This document shows, piece by piece, positions 34,489 through 43,117 of a DNA stretch of 64,000 nucleotides. The stretch is taken from NCBI RefSeq assembly GCF_009765995.1, contig NZ_LMUI01000048.1:1-64000 (forward strand), read 5' to 3'. The DNA is from Methylocapsa sp. S129. Lineage in GTDB: Bacteria; Pseudomonadota; Alphaproteobacteria; Rhizobiales; Beijerinckiaceae. Position 1 is the first letter of the stretch; each line of letters begins with the position of its first letter. A program made the position numbers and the translations under genes. The notes under the pieces were generated by a model. It did no database searches. It was given only the letters and a program-made list of their open reading frames with translations, and was not told the origin of the DNA.

Positions 34489-34541
34489 TTACAGCGGCGC
34501 GTGCGTCCGACTCCAAGGAGGGAATGAAGCGTCTGTCGCCG
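34489..34541. repeat. Family A element, half copy
   Basis: Its right side (GACTCCAAGGAGGGAATGAA, then GCGTCTGTCGCCGT) matches the right end of copy 1. TTACAGCGGCGCG at the left resembles the outer end. Confidence 0.5.
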
Positions 34542-34587
34542 TCATTCCGCTGTCGCTCTGGTTCAAAAATCAAGCGATTTGCGACAC

Positions 34588-34623
34588 GCGAAAACCGCCT
34601 AAAGCGTTGGGGTTTTGAGAGAT
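34588..34623 (+). repeat. Family B motif, copy 2
   Basis: GCGAAAACCGCCTAAAGCGT then TGGGGTTTTGAGAGAT, with the upstream box AAAAATCAAGCGATTTGC at about 34565. It lies upstream of the CDF gene. Confidence 0.6.
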
Positions 34624-34732
34624 TACGCGATTTGACCTGATTGAGCCTATGCTACGATCGCCGAACGCGCCTTGACCGGATGATCCGCGGTCCCTTACTT
34701 CGTCCCCTGTCACGGGCAAGGGGCGAGGGTCT

Positions 34733-35623
34733 ATGGAGCGCACGCAGAAGGTCGCACTCGGGAGCGTCGGGGTCGGCCTTGTCGTGCTTGGGCTCAAGTT
34801 TGCGGCGTACTGGCTGACCGGCTCGATTGCGCTCTATTCGGACGCCCTGGAGACCACCATCAACGTTGTGGCGGCGGGCGCCGCCTTCGTCGCGCTCGGC
34901 GTCTCGGCGCAGCCCGCTGATTCCAATCACCCCTACGGCCATCATAAAGCGGAATATTTTTCGGCCGTGTTCGAGGGCGTGCTGGTCGTCGTCGCGGCGC
35001 TCTCGATCTTTCACTCGGCCTATCTTGGCTTCCTCGCCCCCAAGCCGCTCGATGCGCCTCTTGAGGGCCTCGCGATCAACGCCGGAGCCAGCGTGCTCAA
35101 CGGCGTCTGGGCCTCGCTCTTGTTGCTCTGGGGCCGTCGCTGGCGTTCTCCGGCGCTCATTGCCGACGGCCGGCATGTGCTGACGGATGTCGTCACCTCG
35201 GCCGGCGTGCTTGTCGGCGTCGCCCTGGTCTGGGCGACGGGTTGGCTCGCGCTCGATTCCATCGTGGCGGCGCTGGTCGGCGCGAACGTTCTATGGTCGG
35301 GCTACAAGATGGTGCGCGAGGGAGCGGCGGGGTTGATGGACGAAGCGCCGCCGCCTGAAATGGTGGCGCGCATCAAGGAATTGATCGGGCACAATGCGGC
35401 GGGCGCGATCGAGGCGCATGACGTGCGGACCCGTCATGCCGGGCGCATGACCTTCATCGAATTTCATCTCGTCGTGCCCGGCGACATTCGCGTCGCCGAG
35501 GCCCATGAAATTTGCGACCGGATCGAGGCGGCCTTGAAGACCGATATGGACGGCGAGGCGCTCATCACCATCCACGTCGAACCCGAGGCGAAGGCCAAGC
35601 TCTCGGGCGTGCCGGTGCTTTGA
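34733..35623 (+). CDS. Cation diffusion facilitator (CDF) transporter
   Basis: A 296-residue CDF exporter with six helices. SIALYSDALETTINVVAAGA carries the first metal-site Asp, NHPYGHHKAEYFSAVFEGVL the inner HxxHxE segment, and DGRHVLTDVVTSAGVLVGVA the second site. The C-terminal cytoplasmic domain (from about 205) ends in HVEPEA. These proteins export Zn2+, Fe2+, Cd2+ or similar in exchange for protons; the ALYSD...HxxxD set is FieF/ZitB-like. It is a single-gene unit. Confidence 0.9.
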   Translation: MERTQKVALGSVGVGLVVLGLKFAAYWLTGSIALYSDALETTINVVAAGAAFVALGVSAQPADSNHPYGHHKAEYFSAVFEGVLVVVAALSIFHSAYLGFLAPKPLDAPLEGLAINAGASVLNGVWASLLLLWGRRWRSPALIADGRHVLTDVVTSAGVLVGVALVWATGWLALDSIVAALVGANVLWSGYKMVREGAAGLMDEAPPPEMVARIKELIGHNAAGAIEAHDVRTRHAGRMTFIEFHLVVPGDIRVAEAHEICDRIEAALKTDMDGEALITIHVEPEAKAKLSGVPVL

Positions 35624-35648
35624 CGCGAAAATCGCGATATTGAGAACA

Positions 35649-35684
35649 GCGATGTCAGGCATAATTCGAGACGTTTTGGGAGAC
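35649..35684 (+). repeat. Family B motif, copy 3
   Basis: GCGATGTCAGGCATAATTCG then AGACGTTTTGGGAGAC, between the CDF and MFS genes. Confidence 0.5.
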
Positions 35685-35783
35685 GACGCTCACAGGGCGT
35701 CGCTCGGAAGCTGATGCCCTGAGGAGCGATCGTGTGTTATGACGCGGCCAGGCTTCAACGATCACCCCTAGTGGAATCTCGGC

Positions 35784-37022
35784 ATGGCATGGCTTGGCGG
35801 CATAGCCGACGCGCTGGGAGACGCCAATTTCCGTCGATATTCCGTTGGTTCAATTGTTTCCTGGCTGAGCTTTTTCGTCCAAGCCGTCGCTATCGCTTGG
35901 GTGACTTGGACATTGACCCACTCGACGAAGTGGCTTGCGATCGTTTCCTTGCTCGACGCGGTTCCGATGGGCGCTTTGGCTCCATTGGGGGGCGTCATCG
36001 CGGACCGATACGACCGATTTCGTGTTCTGATGATCTGCTATGCCTTGGCGACGCTTCATGCGGCGGCGCTTACGGCTCTTGCTTTCTCCGGACGCCTTAC
36101 GGTCGAGTGGCTCGCCGTTTTGGCTTTGGCGCACGGCGTCATACACGCATTCAGCGTGCCGGCGGCTTTCGGCTTGCTGCCGAGATTCGTCGCCCCTGAG
36201 CGCCTTTCGTCCGCCATTGCCGTGGCGTCCGCATACACGCAACTGGGTATTTTCGTCGGGCCCGCGCTCGCTGGATGGATCATTTTACATTTCGGACCTA
36301 CTGCCGCGTTCGCCAGCAATGTGGCAGGCTACGGAGTCTTTTTTGCCTCAGCGGCGCGTATGCGGACCCCGAGCTCCTACCGGCGAACCCCACCGCCGAC
36401 AAAGGCGTTCCTGCACGATCTGTTGGACGGAATCCGCGCGATTTGGACTCACGCAGGCATTCGCGGATTGTTGACCTTGATGTTGTTCGGGGATTCGCTT
36501 GGCGCCGCGGTGCGTCAGATGTTGCCCGCTTTTGCCGACCGAGGGCTGCACGCGGGGATTGAAGGTCTTTCGACGTTGCTCGCTGGCGCCGGCATCGGGG
36601 CGACGCTCTCAGCGCTCTGGCTGGCGCAGGGGGGCCGCAAGCGATTGAAAATCGGGTTGATCATGCTCGCCTTTCTCGGGTATTTGATCGGGACATGCGC
36701 CCTCTTGAGCGTTTCAACGCTCGCGCTGGGGGCGCTCTCGATGGTCGCGCGCGGGTTTTGCTTCGAAATATGCCGCACCGGCACGGTGGGTCTTCTCCAG
36801 ACCTCGACTCAGGATGAATTGCGCGGAAGAATCATGAGCGCCCAGTTTCTTATGCAACAGGGCGCCAGCGCCCTGGGGGTAGCGCTGATCGGCGCGGTCG
36901 CCGATGCCTGGGGTTTGAAAATTCCGCTCCTGTTGGGCTGCGCCCTGGCGTTTTGCGCGTGGCTCGCAGTCATTCAACAGCGCCAGCATATGCGCGCCGC
37001 CTTCGCGGCGCATCACGAATAG
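35784..37022 (+). CDS. MFS transporter
   Basis: A 412-residue, 12-helix permease. SIVSWLSFFVQAVAIAWVTW and the loop GGVIADRYDRFRVLMICYAL place it in the MFS_3-like drug and siderophore efflux group, related to the MFS at 23831. MRTPSSYRRTPPPTKAFLHD is the central loop. The substrate is unknown. Family B motifs lie on both sides. ATG 35784 is the start. Confidence 0.85.
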   Translation: MAWLGGIADALGDANFRRYSVGSIVSWLSFFVQAVAIAWVTWTLTHSTKWLAIVSLLDAVPMGALAPLGGVIADRYDRFRVLMICYALATLHAAALTALAFSGRLTVEWLAVLALAHGVIHAFSVPAAFGLLPRFVAPERLSSAIAVASAYTQLGIFVGPALAGWIILHFGPTAAFASNVAGYGVFFASAARMRTPSSYRRTPPPTKAFLHDLLDGIRAIWTHAGIRGLLTLMLFGDSLGAAVRQMLPAFADRGLHAGIEGLSTLLAGAGIGATLSALWLAQGGRKRLKIGLIMLAFLGYLIGTCALLSVSTLALGALSMVARGFCFEICRTGTVGLLQTSTQDELRGRIMSAQFLMQQGASALGVALIGAVADAWGLKIPLLLGCALAFCAWLAVIQQRQHMRAAFAAHHE

Positions 37023-37065
37023 AGGGCGCATCTATCGGACGTGCAAAATCAAAATATTCGGAACA

Positions 37066-37102
37066 GCGTTTTCTGGCCGAAAATCAGCGGCTTTTGAGAG
37101 AC
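37066..37102 (+). repeat. Family B motif, copy 4
   Basis: GCGTTTTCTGGCCGAAAATC then AGCGGCTTTTGAGAGAC, with box GCAAAATCAAAATATTCGG at about 37043. It lies between the MFS and GNAT genes. Confidence 0.6.
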
Positions 37103-37183
37103 AGCGGTACAGGGCGTAATCTTGAATGCGGCCGCCCGCGGGGCTTTGATCCCCGGATCGCATAGCCTTGGAGGAGCAACCTC

Positions 37184-37663
37184 ATGGGAAGCGCCCGGAC
37201 CGTGACGGATTTGGCGTCCGTGGAAGTGGAAACCCCTTTGCAGCGGGAGGTCGCGGCGCTTCTTGCCCATTCGGATGGTGTCGCGGCCCGGCTTTATTCC
37301 GGCGAATATCGGCGGCCCATCACTTGCGAGTCCTTGGGGGAGCCGGGCGCCCATGTGCTCGTTGCGCGCCTTTCGGGAACAGCGGTCGGCCTCTGTGTCG
37401 TCTTCGAGCGTGGCGACGGAACGGTCGAGATCAAGCGTATGATCGTCGAAGAAAGTGCGCGCGGATGCGGCGTCGGCGCGGCGCTGCTCAGCAAAGCCCA
37501 CATCGAGGCGAGCAGACTCGGCGCTCATGCCGCTCTGCTGGAGGTGGGCATCCACAACACAGAAGCGCAGGCTCTGTATCGGGGCGCCGGTTACAAGCCT
37601 CGCGAACCCTTCTCGCCTTACAAGGCCTCCCCCATCAGCCTTTTTATGGAGCAAGCTCTCTAA
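37184..37663 (+). CDS. GNAT-family N-acetyltransferase
   Basis: A 159-residue single GNAT domain. IKRMIVEESARGCGVGAALL is motif A, with R-G-x-G-x-G/A for acetyl-CoA, and VGIHNTEAQALYRGAGYKPR is motif B. It moves an acetyl group from acetyl-CoA to an amine; the substrate is unknown. GGAGGAGCAACCTC precedes ATG 37184. A lone gene between family B copies. Confidence 0.85.
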   Translation: MGSARTVTDLASVEVETPLQREVAALLAHSDGVAARLYSGEYRRPITCESLGEPGAHVLVARLSGTAVGLCVVFERGDGTVEIKRMIVEESARGCGVGAALLSKAHIEASRLGAHAALLEVGIHNTEAQALYRGAGYKPREPFSPYKASPISLFMEQAL

Positions 37664-37707
37664 ACTCGCGCACCGTCGTTGATGCAGAAATCAAGCTTTT
37701 TCCAAAA

Positions 37708-37744
37708 GCGATTTTAGCTCGAAAAGCCGGAGCTTTTGGGAGAC
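37708..37744 (+). repeat. Family B motif, copy 5
   Basis: GCGATTTTAGCTCGAAAAGC then CGGAGCTTTTGGGAGAC, with box AGAAATCAAGCTTTTTCC at about 37685. It lies between the GNAT and kinase genes. Confidence 0.6.
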
Positions 37745-37775
37745 CCTACCGGCCGATGATTCGAGGTGCGAGACA

Positions 37776-38287
37776 ATGGCTATGCTGATCGTGTTCGGCG
37801 GTCTTCCAGGTAGCGGGAAATCGTCAATCGCACGCGAACTGGCGAGAGAGACCGGGGCCTTTTGGCTGCGCATCGATTCCCTAGAACAGGCGATCCGCGA
37901 ATCCGGCATTTTGCCGGGATCGATGGACGACGCGGGCTATCGCGCGGCCTATGCTGTGGCGGAAGACAATTTGCGCCTGGCCATGACGTCATCGGCGATT
38001 CTGTGAATGGCTGGCCGGCGACGCGGAAGGCTTGGCGAGACGCAGCCCTGCGGGCCGGGGCTCAAATCATCGAGGTCGAAACGATATGTTCAGACCTTGA
38101 GGAGCATCGGCGGCGCGTCGAAACAAGGCGCAGCGAGGTGCCCGGTCTTATTCTCCCGAATTGGCAAGCCGTGATGGACCACGACTACGAGCCGTGGGAT
38201 CGGGATCGCTTGAGGATCGACACGGCGGGACGCAGCGTCGAAGATTGCACAAGGCTTGTCCGCGTAGCGATGATCGGGCGCGCATAA
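37776..38287 (+). pseudogene. P-loop kinase (AAA_33-type), frameshifted
   Basis: The N-terminal half (MAMLIVFGGLPGSGKSSIAR, with the Walker A GLPGSGKSS) ends early at 38006. The expected continuation, AMT-VIGDSVNGWPATRKAWRD and CSDLEEHRRRVETRRSEVPG, is found one base out of phase up to 38287. One base seems to be missing at about 37986-37989, after ATGAC. Repaired, it would be about 170 residues, the length of small predicted kinases of this family. It is either a recent pseudogene or a sequencing error. Confidence 0.75.
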
Positions 38288-38305
38288 TCCAAGACGGCTG
38301 TGACA

Positions 38306-38342
38306 GCGATTTCAGGTCTAAAATCGGTGAGTTTTGAACGAC
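38306..38342 (+). repeat. Family B motif, copy 6
   Basis: GCGATTTCAGGTCTAAAATC then GGTGAGTTTTGAACGAC, between the broken kinase and the acetyltransferase genes. Confidence 0.55.
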
Positions 38343-38357
38343 GCAGGAAAGTCGCCC

Positions 38358-38915
38358 TCATTTGGCAATCGAACGAATGACCTTCGCCGGGTTTCCTCCG
38401 ACAAGACTGTTGGGGGGAACGTTCTTGGTGACGACGGAACCCGCCGCGACAACCGAGTTTTCGCCGACCGTCACGCCGCCGATGATCGTTGCGCCGGCGC
38501 CGATCCATACGTTTCTTTCAATCGCGATGGGCTTGGCGATGGTGAAGGCGCGCCGCCGCGACGGTTCGAGGGGATGGCCTGATGTGATGAGGCTCACATT
38601 CGGCCCGATCATCACATCGTCGGCGATGTCGAGGCCGCCAAGATCATAAAAAGTGCAGTTCTGATTGACGAAAACATTGCGCCCGATCGTGATGTCGGCC
38701 CCGCCGGTTGTGTAGAATGGCGGGATCAATAAAAAACTGTCGTCCACCTGCTTGCCGATGAGATCGCTGAACAAGGCCCGGACTTCGTCCGCATCGTCGA
38801 AGGTCAGACGGTTGAGATGGACGGTGATCGCCATCGCCCGTTTGACGTTCGCCAACATGGCTGCGGATTCGGGCGTTCTCCTGGGAATTATCTTGATGCG
38901 ATCATCATTCGCCAT
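38358..38915 (-). CDS. Hexapeptide-repeat sugar O-acetyltransferase
   Basis: A 185-residue left-handed beta-helix acetyltransferase of the LacA/Maa/NodL type. ADITIGRNVFVNQNCTFYDL and ADDVMIGPNVSLITSGHPLE (with the catalytic His) are followed by hexapeptide turns ending in VVAAGSVVTKNVPPNSLVGG. It transfers acetyl from acetyl-CoA to a sugar or related hydroxyl. The N-terminal ESAAMLANVKRAMAITVHLN is the family's helical cap. It is on the minus strand, convergent with the broken kinase. Confidence 0.88.
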   Translation of the reverse strand: MANDDRIKIIPRRTPESAAMLANVKRAMAITVHLNRLTFDDADEVRALFSDLIGKQVDDSFLLIPPFYTTGGADITIGRNVFVNQNCTFYDLGGLDIADDVMIGPNVSLITSGHPLEPSRRRAFTIAKPIAIERNVWIGAGATIIGGVTVGENSVVAAGSVVTKNVPPNSLVGGNPAKVIRSIAK

Positions 38916-39016
38916 GCGTTATTGTCCTCCGAGCATGGTTGACGTTCGGCGCATCGCGGCCGCGCCGAGATTTGCTTGATATAGCCCGATGGAATCCACG
39001 ATCTGAGGTTGGCGGC

Positions 39017-39538
39017 ATGGCGCAATCCAAGGGAAGAATCATTCTGCTGAACGGTACTTCTAGCGCAGGCAAGTCCACCTTGGCGAAGGAATTGAGGGTC
39101 CGGCTTGAGCCTCAATTTCATTACTATTCCTCTGATCAGCTCGCAGATGCGCGCTTTCGCCCGCTCGATAAAGATGTTCGGTTTCAGTACAGGGAAGCTT
39201 TCTTTGAAGGATTCCACAGATCGATACCCGCGTTCGCAGAGGTAGGTTTGGACCTCCTCGTGGAACATATTGTGGAACGCCAGAGCTGGGCCGACGATCT
39301 GAAGGCCTTGCTATCGCCCTTCAACGTTTTCTGGGTTGGCGTTCATGCGCCGGCGGCCGAGATTGAGCGGAGAGAGCGCTTACGAGGAAATCGTCAGATT
39401 GGCGAAGGCGCTTACCACCTGAAGACGCACGATTTCTGCCGATATAACCTGGAAATCGACACGACGCAGCCGCTCGAACAGAACGTTGAGACTATTCTTA
39501 CAGCGTGGCGTAGCCGTTCCATCTCGGCGCCGGATTAA
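39017..39538 (+). CDS. Chloramphenicol phosphotransferase-like kinase
   Basis: A 173-residue P-loop protein: IILLNGTSSAGKSTLAKELR is the Walker A region as in CPT proteins (GxxSxGKS/T), and HAPAAEIERRERLRGNRQIG and HDFCRYNLEIDTTQ the distal conserved parts. Streptomyces CPT phosphorylates chloramphenicol; distant relatives in other bacteria have unknown targets. Start ATG 39017 (MAQSKGR) is preferred over an upstream frame to 38939. It is divergent from the acetyltransferase gene. Confidence 0.8.
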   Translation: MAQSKGRIILLNGTSSAGKSTLAKELRVRLEPQFHYYSSDQLADARFRPLDKDVRFQYREAFFEGFHRSIPAFAEVGLDLLVEHIVERQSWADDLKALLSPFNVFWVGVHAPAAEIERRERLRGNRQIGEGAYHLKTHDFCRYNLEIDTTQPLEQNVETILTAWRSRSISAPD

Positions 39539-39568
39539 GGAGTCGGCTCGGGAAGGTGCGCGCATCTC

Positions 39569-41113
39569 TTAGGGTTCGCCGAACCAGCGCGATGCGGCCT
39601 GAGCCGCTTCCTCATGGTTTGAGGCGCCCTCACTGGCCCAGGCGACGAAGCCGTCGGGGCGCACGAGCACAGCGCTCAAGCCCAACCGGTCCCTGGCGTC
39701 GCTGGCGACATACGCGATCCGACCATTCCAGCGGTTTGCAAGCGCCTGAAGCGGCGCACGAGCGTCAAAGTCCAGCAACAGGCCTTTCCCCGTCCTGAGG
39801 CGTTCACCGAGCTTCGTCCCGTCGAGCAACTCGAAGTCGGGCGCGCTGCGGCCCACCAGCGGGTGCCCGCCGCCAAGATCGTAGCGCAGAGAAACGCCCA
39901 ACACGCGTTCGGCGAAATAGGTCGCGCCGTCGCGCGTGTCGATGAGATCACGGATGATGGCTTCGAGCGCGCGCGAACTCCGGCTTGGCCGCATGAGCGC
40001 GACCTGAGCGCGCGACCAGTCAAGAACCTGCGCGCCCACCGGATGCCGTTCGCTCGAATAGCTGTCAAGCAGACCGGCCGGCGCGTCGCCACGGATGACG
40101 GCGGCGAGCTTCCATCCAAGGTTCATGGCGTCGCCAAACCCTAGGTTGAGCCCTTGGCCGCCCAAGGGGGAATGGATGTGCGCGGCGTCGCCGGCGAGCA
40201 GCGCGCGCCCTCTGCGGTAAGTCGTCGCCTGGTAGGCGCGATCCGTCCAAGTGGTGGCGAGCCGGAGGGCCGTCAGGGTGACGTCCGCGCCGGAGATGCG
40301 ACGCAACGCCGCCTGCACGTGTTCGAGCGTGATCGGCTGGGTTCGATGGAAAGCGCCTCCGTCGAACTCGACCATCGCGATGGCCCCGGGCCGCGACTGA
40401 AAATACATGCCCGTCGGCGTGTAGTGGCGGCCCTGGCTGAGCTTATCGGGATCAGCCATCTCGACTTGAACGGAATAGCCGGTGAACTCGGGATCGGTGC
40501 CGACAAACGCGAAGCCGCCCGCCTTGCGCACTGTGCTGCGGCCGCCATCACATCCGACGAGCCAGCGTCCGCGAAAAGTCTCGCCGCCCGCGCGAATGGT
40601 CACGTCTTCGTTCGACTGGTCGAAGTCTTCGACGCCGCGGCCGCGCCTGATCTCGACCCCCATCGCGCTCGCGCGAGCGGCCAGGGCGGATTCGATATGC
40701 TCCATATCGGCCGCCATATTGGCGTCGGCCGGACTTGGCAGGCGATATCGCCATTTCGAGGCGTCGATATTGTCGGTGTCGAAAGGGATGCCGGCGAAAT
40801 GACCGGCCTGGCGGCGCGGCTGCTCCGCCCCTTGTGCGGTCGTCGAGGCGCCGCCGCCGTCCGGGTCATTTTTCGCGGGTTGCGGCGCCGCGATGTCGTT
40901 CAGCAACCCGCGACGGTGGAAGGCTTCGATGGTGGGCGCCCAAAGGCCGCGCCTGCCGAATGGAAGCCGCTTCAACGGGGAGTCCGGGTCCCCGGCTTGC
41001 TCCAGAACCAGCACCGAGAGATCTGCGAGGCGCAGCTCACAGGCGAGAAACAAGCCAACGGGGCCGGCGCCGGCAATCACGACATCATAGGGCGCCGAGT
41101 GGGGGTTGTGCAT
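39569..41113 (-). CDS. FAD-dependent aromatic monooxygenase
   Basis: A 514-residue group A flavoprotein hydroxylase (PheA/TfdB, rifampicin-monooxygenase-like). VVIAGAGPVGLFLACELRLA is the FAD-binding GxGxxG; WLVGCDGGRSTVRKAGGFAF is the DG motif; LLAGDAAHIHSPLGGQGLNL is the GD motif that contacts FAD ribityl. The C-terminal thioredoxin-like domain (from about 385) is present (GKGLLLDFDARAPLQALANR). It hydroxylates an aromatic compound with NADPH and O2. The substrate is unknown, and there is no ring-cleavage gene nearby. Confidence 0.87.
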   Translation of the reverse strand: MHNPHSAPYDVVIAGAGPVGLFLACELRLADLSVLVLEQAGDPDSPLKRLPFGRRGLWAPTIEAFHRRGLLNDIAAPQPAKNDPDGGGASTTAQGAEQPRRQAGHFAGIPFDTDNIDASKWRYRLPSPADANMAADMEHIESALAARASAMGVEIRRGRGVEDFDQSNEDVTIRAGGETFRGRWLVGCDGGRSTVRKAGGFAFVGTDPEFTGYSVQVEMADPDKLSQGRHYTPTGMYFQSRPGAIAMVEFDGGAFHRTQPITLEHVQAALRRISGADVTLTALRLATTWTDRAYQATTYRRGRALLAGDAAHIHSPLGGQGLNLGFGDAMNLGWKLAAVIRGDAPAGLLDSYSSERHPVGAQVLDWSRAQVALMRPSRSSRALEAIIRDLIDTRDGATYFAERVLGVSLRYDLGGGHPLVGRSAPDFELLDGTKLGERLRTGKGLLLDFDARAPLQALANRWNGRIAYVASDARDRLGLSAVLVRPDGFVAWASEGASNHEEAAQAASRWFGEP

Positions 41114-41407
41114 GAACTACTCCTTTGGGTCGTTCGACCGGAGCGGTTCGTCGTTTTGAGAACCACACGGACGAACAACGGACGCTTGAGCGGCGTCCGA
41201 CGTTCGTCGAGGGGAACTCATGCACGAGGCAGGGACAGAGCTTCCGTTTCCGAAAGGACTTGGGCTTACCAAACCAAGTCTGCCTTTTCCGACGCCGGCA
41301 GTATAGCGTCGCGCCCATCGATCTGCAACGGTACGTGCTGTTGGTTGGGCGTGGTGAGGATATCAAGTTTTGCAACACGCGGGACCGCAGCCAAGAAGGG
41401 GCTGGGA

Positions 41408-41851
41408 CTAATCGTCGCGCGGCTCGGCGTCGACCTTTGCCGCTGACGAGGCGAGCCCACGTTGGGCATGCTTCATCCCATCGGGAAGCTGAACCCAGGC
41501 ATGTTTCGATTCTTCGAAGACAGATGCCGAAGGCGGCGGAAATGTCGGGTCCGCGAATGCGCCGACAGCGACGACGCACCAGCCTGGCCGGAAATCTCCA
41601 TCCCAATACAACGATGTTCCGCAAGACGGGCAAAAGTGGAAGCGAATTTTGCGCCCTTCCTGTCCATCTCGCTCGAAAACCTTGCGATCCCCTTCGATGG
41701 CGACCTGAGTCGTCTCGAAAATCGCGCCGCCGCCCGCGAACGCTCCAGTCCTTCGCTGGCAATCGCGGCAGTGGCATAGGCTGATCATGAGCGGGTCGCC
41801 GGATATGTTCGCGCGAAGCGACCCGCAATGGCATTGGGCGAGCCTGTTCAT
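41408..41851 (-). CDS. GFA-family zinc protein
   Basis: A 147-residue glutathione-dependent formaldehyde-activating/CENP-V fold. Zn ligands are visible as CHCGSLRANI, CHCRDCQRRTGAF and FCPSCGTSLYW. Family members, once thought to join glutathione to formaldehyde, mostly lack a proven reaction. A second GFA gene lies at 43996. It is a single-gene unit on the minus strand. Confidence 0.88.
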   Translation of the reverse strand: MNRLAQCHCGSLRANISGDPLMISLCHCRDCQRRTGAFAGGGAIFETTQVAIEGDRKVFERDGQEGRKIRFHFCPSCGTSLYWDGDFRPGWCVVAVGAFADPTFPPPSASVFEESKHAWVQLPDGMKHAQRGLASSAAKVDAEPRDD

Positions 41852-42014
41852 TTGGGCCTCCTTTGCATAGATAGGCCTGTCGGCGGCGCGTGCCGCCGAC
41901 AGGCATTTTCGGATGTTATGGGGATGTCCGGATCACGCCCGTCTTCGGTTGAAAAATCAAGCCAAGTGCGACCTTCAGCACGCCAGCGGTACGGAACTCA
42001 AGAATTACGACGAA

Positions 42015-42052
42015 GCGCCTTTTGCCTGAAAATAGGGGGACTTTTAAGAGAC
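42015..42052 (+). repeat. Family B motif, copy 7
   Basis: GCGCCTTTTGCCTGAAAATA then GGGGGACTTTTAAGAGAC, with the box CTCAAGAATTACGAC at about 41998. It lies between the GFA and LysR genes. Confidence 0.5.
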
Positions 42053-42093
42053 AAAGCTGTTTCGTCAGGAAAGCCGATCCGGAATGGCGACGG

Positions 42094-42972
42094 TCAAAGA
42101 TGCAGGCCGAGCACGAACGCTCCAAATTCGCGCGCCGCGGGCTTGACCGCTTTTCCGGCAGGGAACAGCACATTCAATTGCAAAGAGCCGATGTGCCATT
42201 CGGGCAAGATGCGAATCAGACAACCCTCCTCAAGCTCGCGCCTGACCGCAAGCGTGGCTGAATATGTGAAACCAAGCCCCGCCTTGGCGGCTGCGATACA
42301 ACCCTCGTTGCTGTTGATGACGTATTTCGGAATCAGCTCGATCGCTTCGACAGCGTTCCCCTTCCGGAAAGTCCACAGATTTGTCGGGCTCTCTGAATGG
42401 GATATCGTCGACAGGGCGCGGAGGTCGGAAGGGGTCGCCGGATGCCCGGCGGCATTGAGATAGGCGGGAGCGGCGACGACCACGAAGGGCCACTCGCCAA
42501 CGTGTCTGGCGATCATGCTTGAGCTTTCCAGCGGCCCGAGCCGAAGGGACACATCGATGCCCTCTTCAAGCAGGTTCTGGCGTTCGTCGTCGACGAGCAG
42601 CACGATCCGCAGCGCGGGATGCCGGGATGCAAAGGCTGGCAGGCGCGGAATGATTTCCCGCACGGCAATGCTGGAGGTGAGGGCGACGCGCAGCACGCCT
42701 CGAAGTTCGCCGCCGCCGCGAGCCTCGTGATCCGCTTCGTCCAGTTCGGCGATCGCCTGCTCGATCCGGGCGAGGTAACTGATTCCGACCTCGGTCAGAG
42801 TGACGGCGCGGGTCGTGCGGACCAGAAGCGACGCGCCGACCTCTCGTTCGAGCGCGGCAATGATCTTGGAAGCCGTCGGCTGGGTGAGACCCAGCTCACG
42901 AGCGGCCGCGGAGAAGCTGCCCTTGCGCGCGACGCGGGCGAAGAGCCGAAGGGCGGAGAGGCGGTCGCTCAT
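42094..42972 (-). CDS. LysR-family transcriptional regulator
   Basis: A 292-residue LTTR. MSDRLSALRLFARVARKGSF then SAAARELGLTQPTASKIIAA is the N-terminal helix-turn-helix, followed by the co-inducer-binding domain (about 90-292) typical of the CrgA-like group. Start ATG 42972 gives the standard N-terminus; the frame is open to 43113 but that part overlaps the promoter region. It is divergent from an SDR gene 145 bases away, its likely target. Confidence 0.88.
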   Translation of the reverse strand: MSDRLSALRLFARVARKGSFSAAARELGLTQPTASKIIAALEREVGASLLVRTTRAVTLTEVGISYLARIEQAIAELDEADHEARGGGELRGVLRVALTSSIAVREIIPRLPAFASRHPALRIVLLVDDERQNLLEEGIDVSLRLGPLESSSMIARHVGEWPFVVVAAPAYLNAAGHPATPSDLRALSTISHSESPTNLWTFRKGNAVEAIELIPKYVINSNEGCIAAAKAGLGFTYSATLAVRRELEEGCLIRILPEWHIGSLQLNVLFPAGKAVKPAAREFGAFVLGLHL

Positions 42973-43117
42973 GCCCCCCAAGCATAAATCAAATGCCTCG
43001 GCGGACGCTACCCCCGTCTCGCCGACACGAGCATGATCGACGAAATCGAGTTGTGCTCCAACGTCTTCGCGACATGAGCGCGCCTCCAAGGTTGGCTCAA
43101 ACACAAGGCGCAATTAC
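42973..43117. promoter_or_regulatory. Divergent LysR / SDR promoter region
   Basis: About 145 bases that should hold the LysR binding site (T-N11-A type) and both promoters. TCGACGAAATCGA at 43037-43049 is a small palindrome and a candidate half-site pair. Confidence 0.35.

Noticed and set aside
34588-38342. Integron cassette array with attC sites
   Set aside because: One-gene modules and recurring same-strand repeats are suggestive, but the motif lacks the GTTRRRY/RYYYAAC core sites and no integrase is present.
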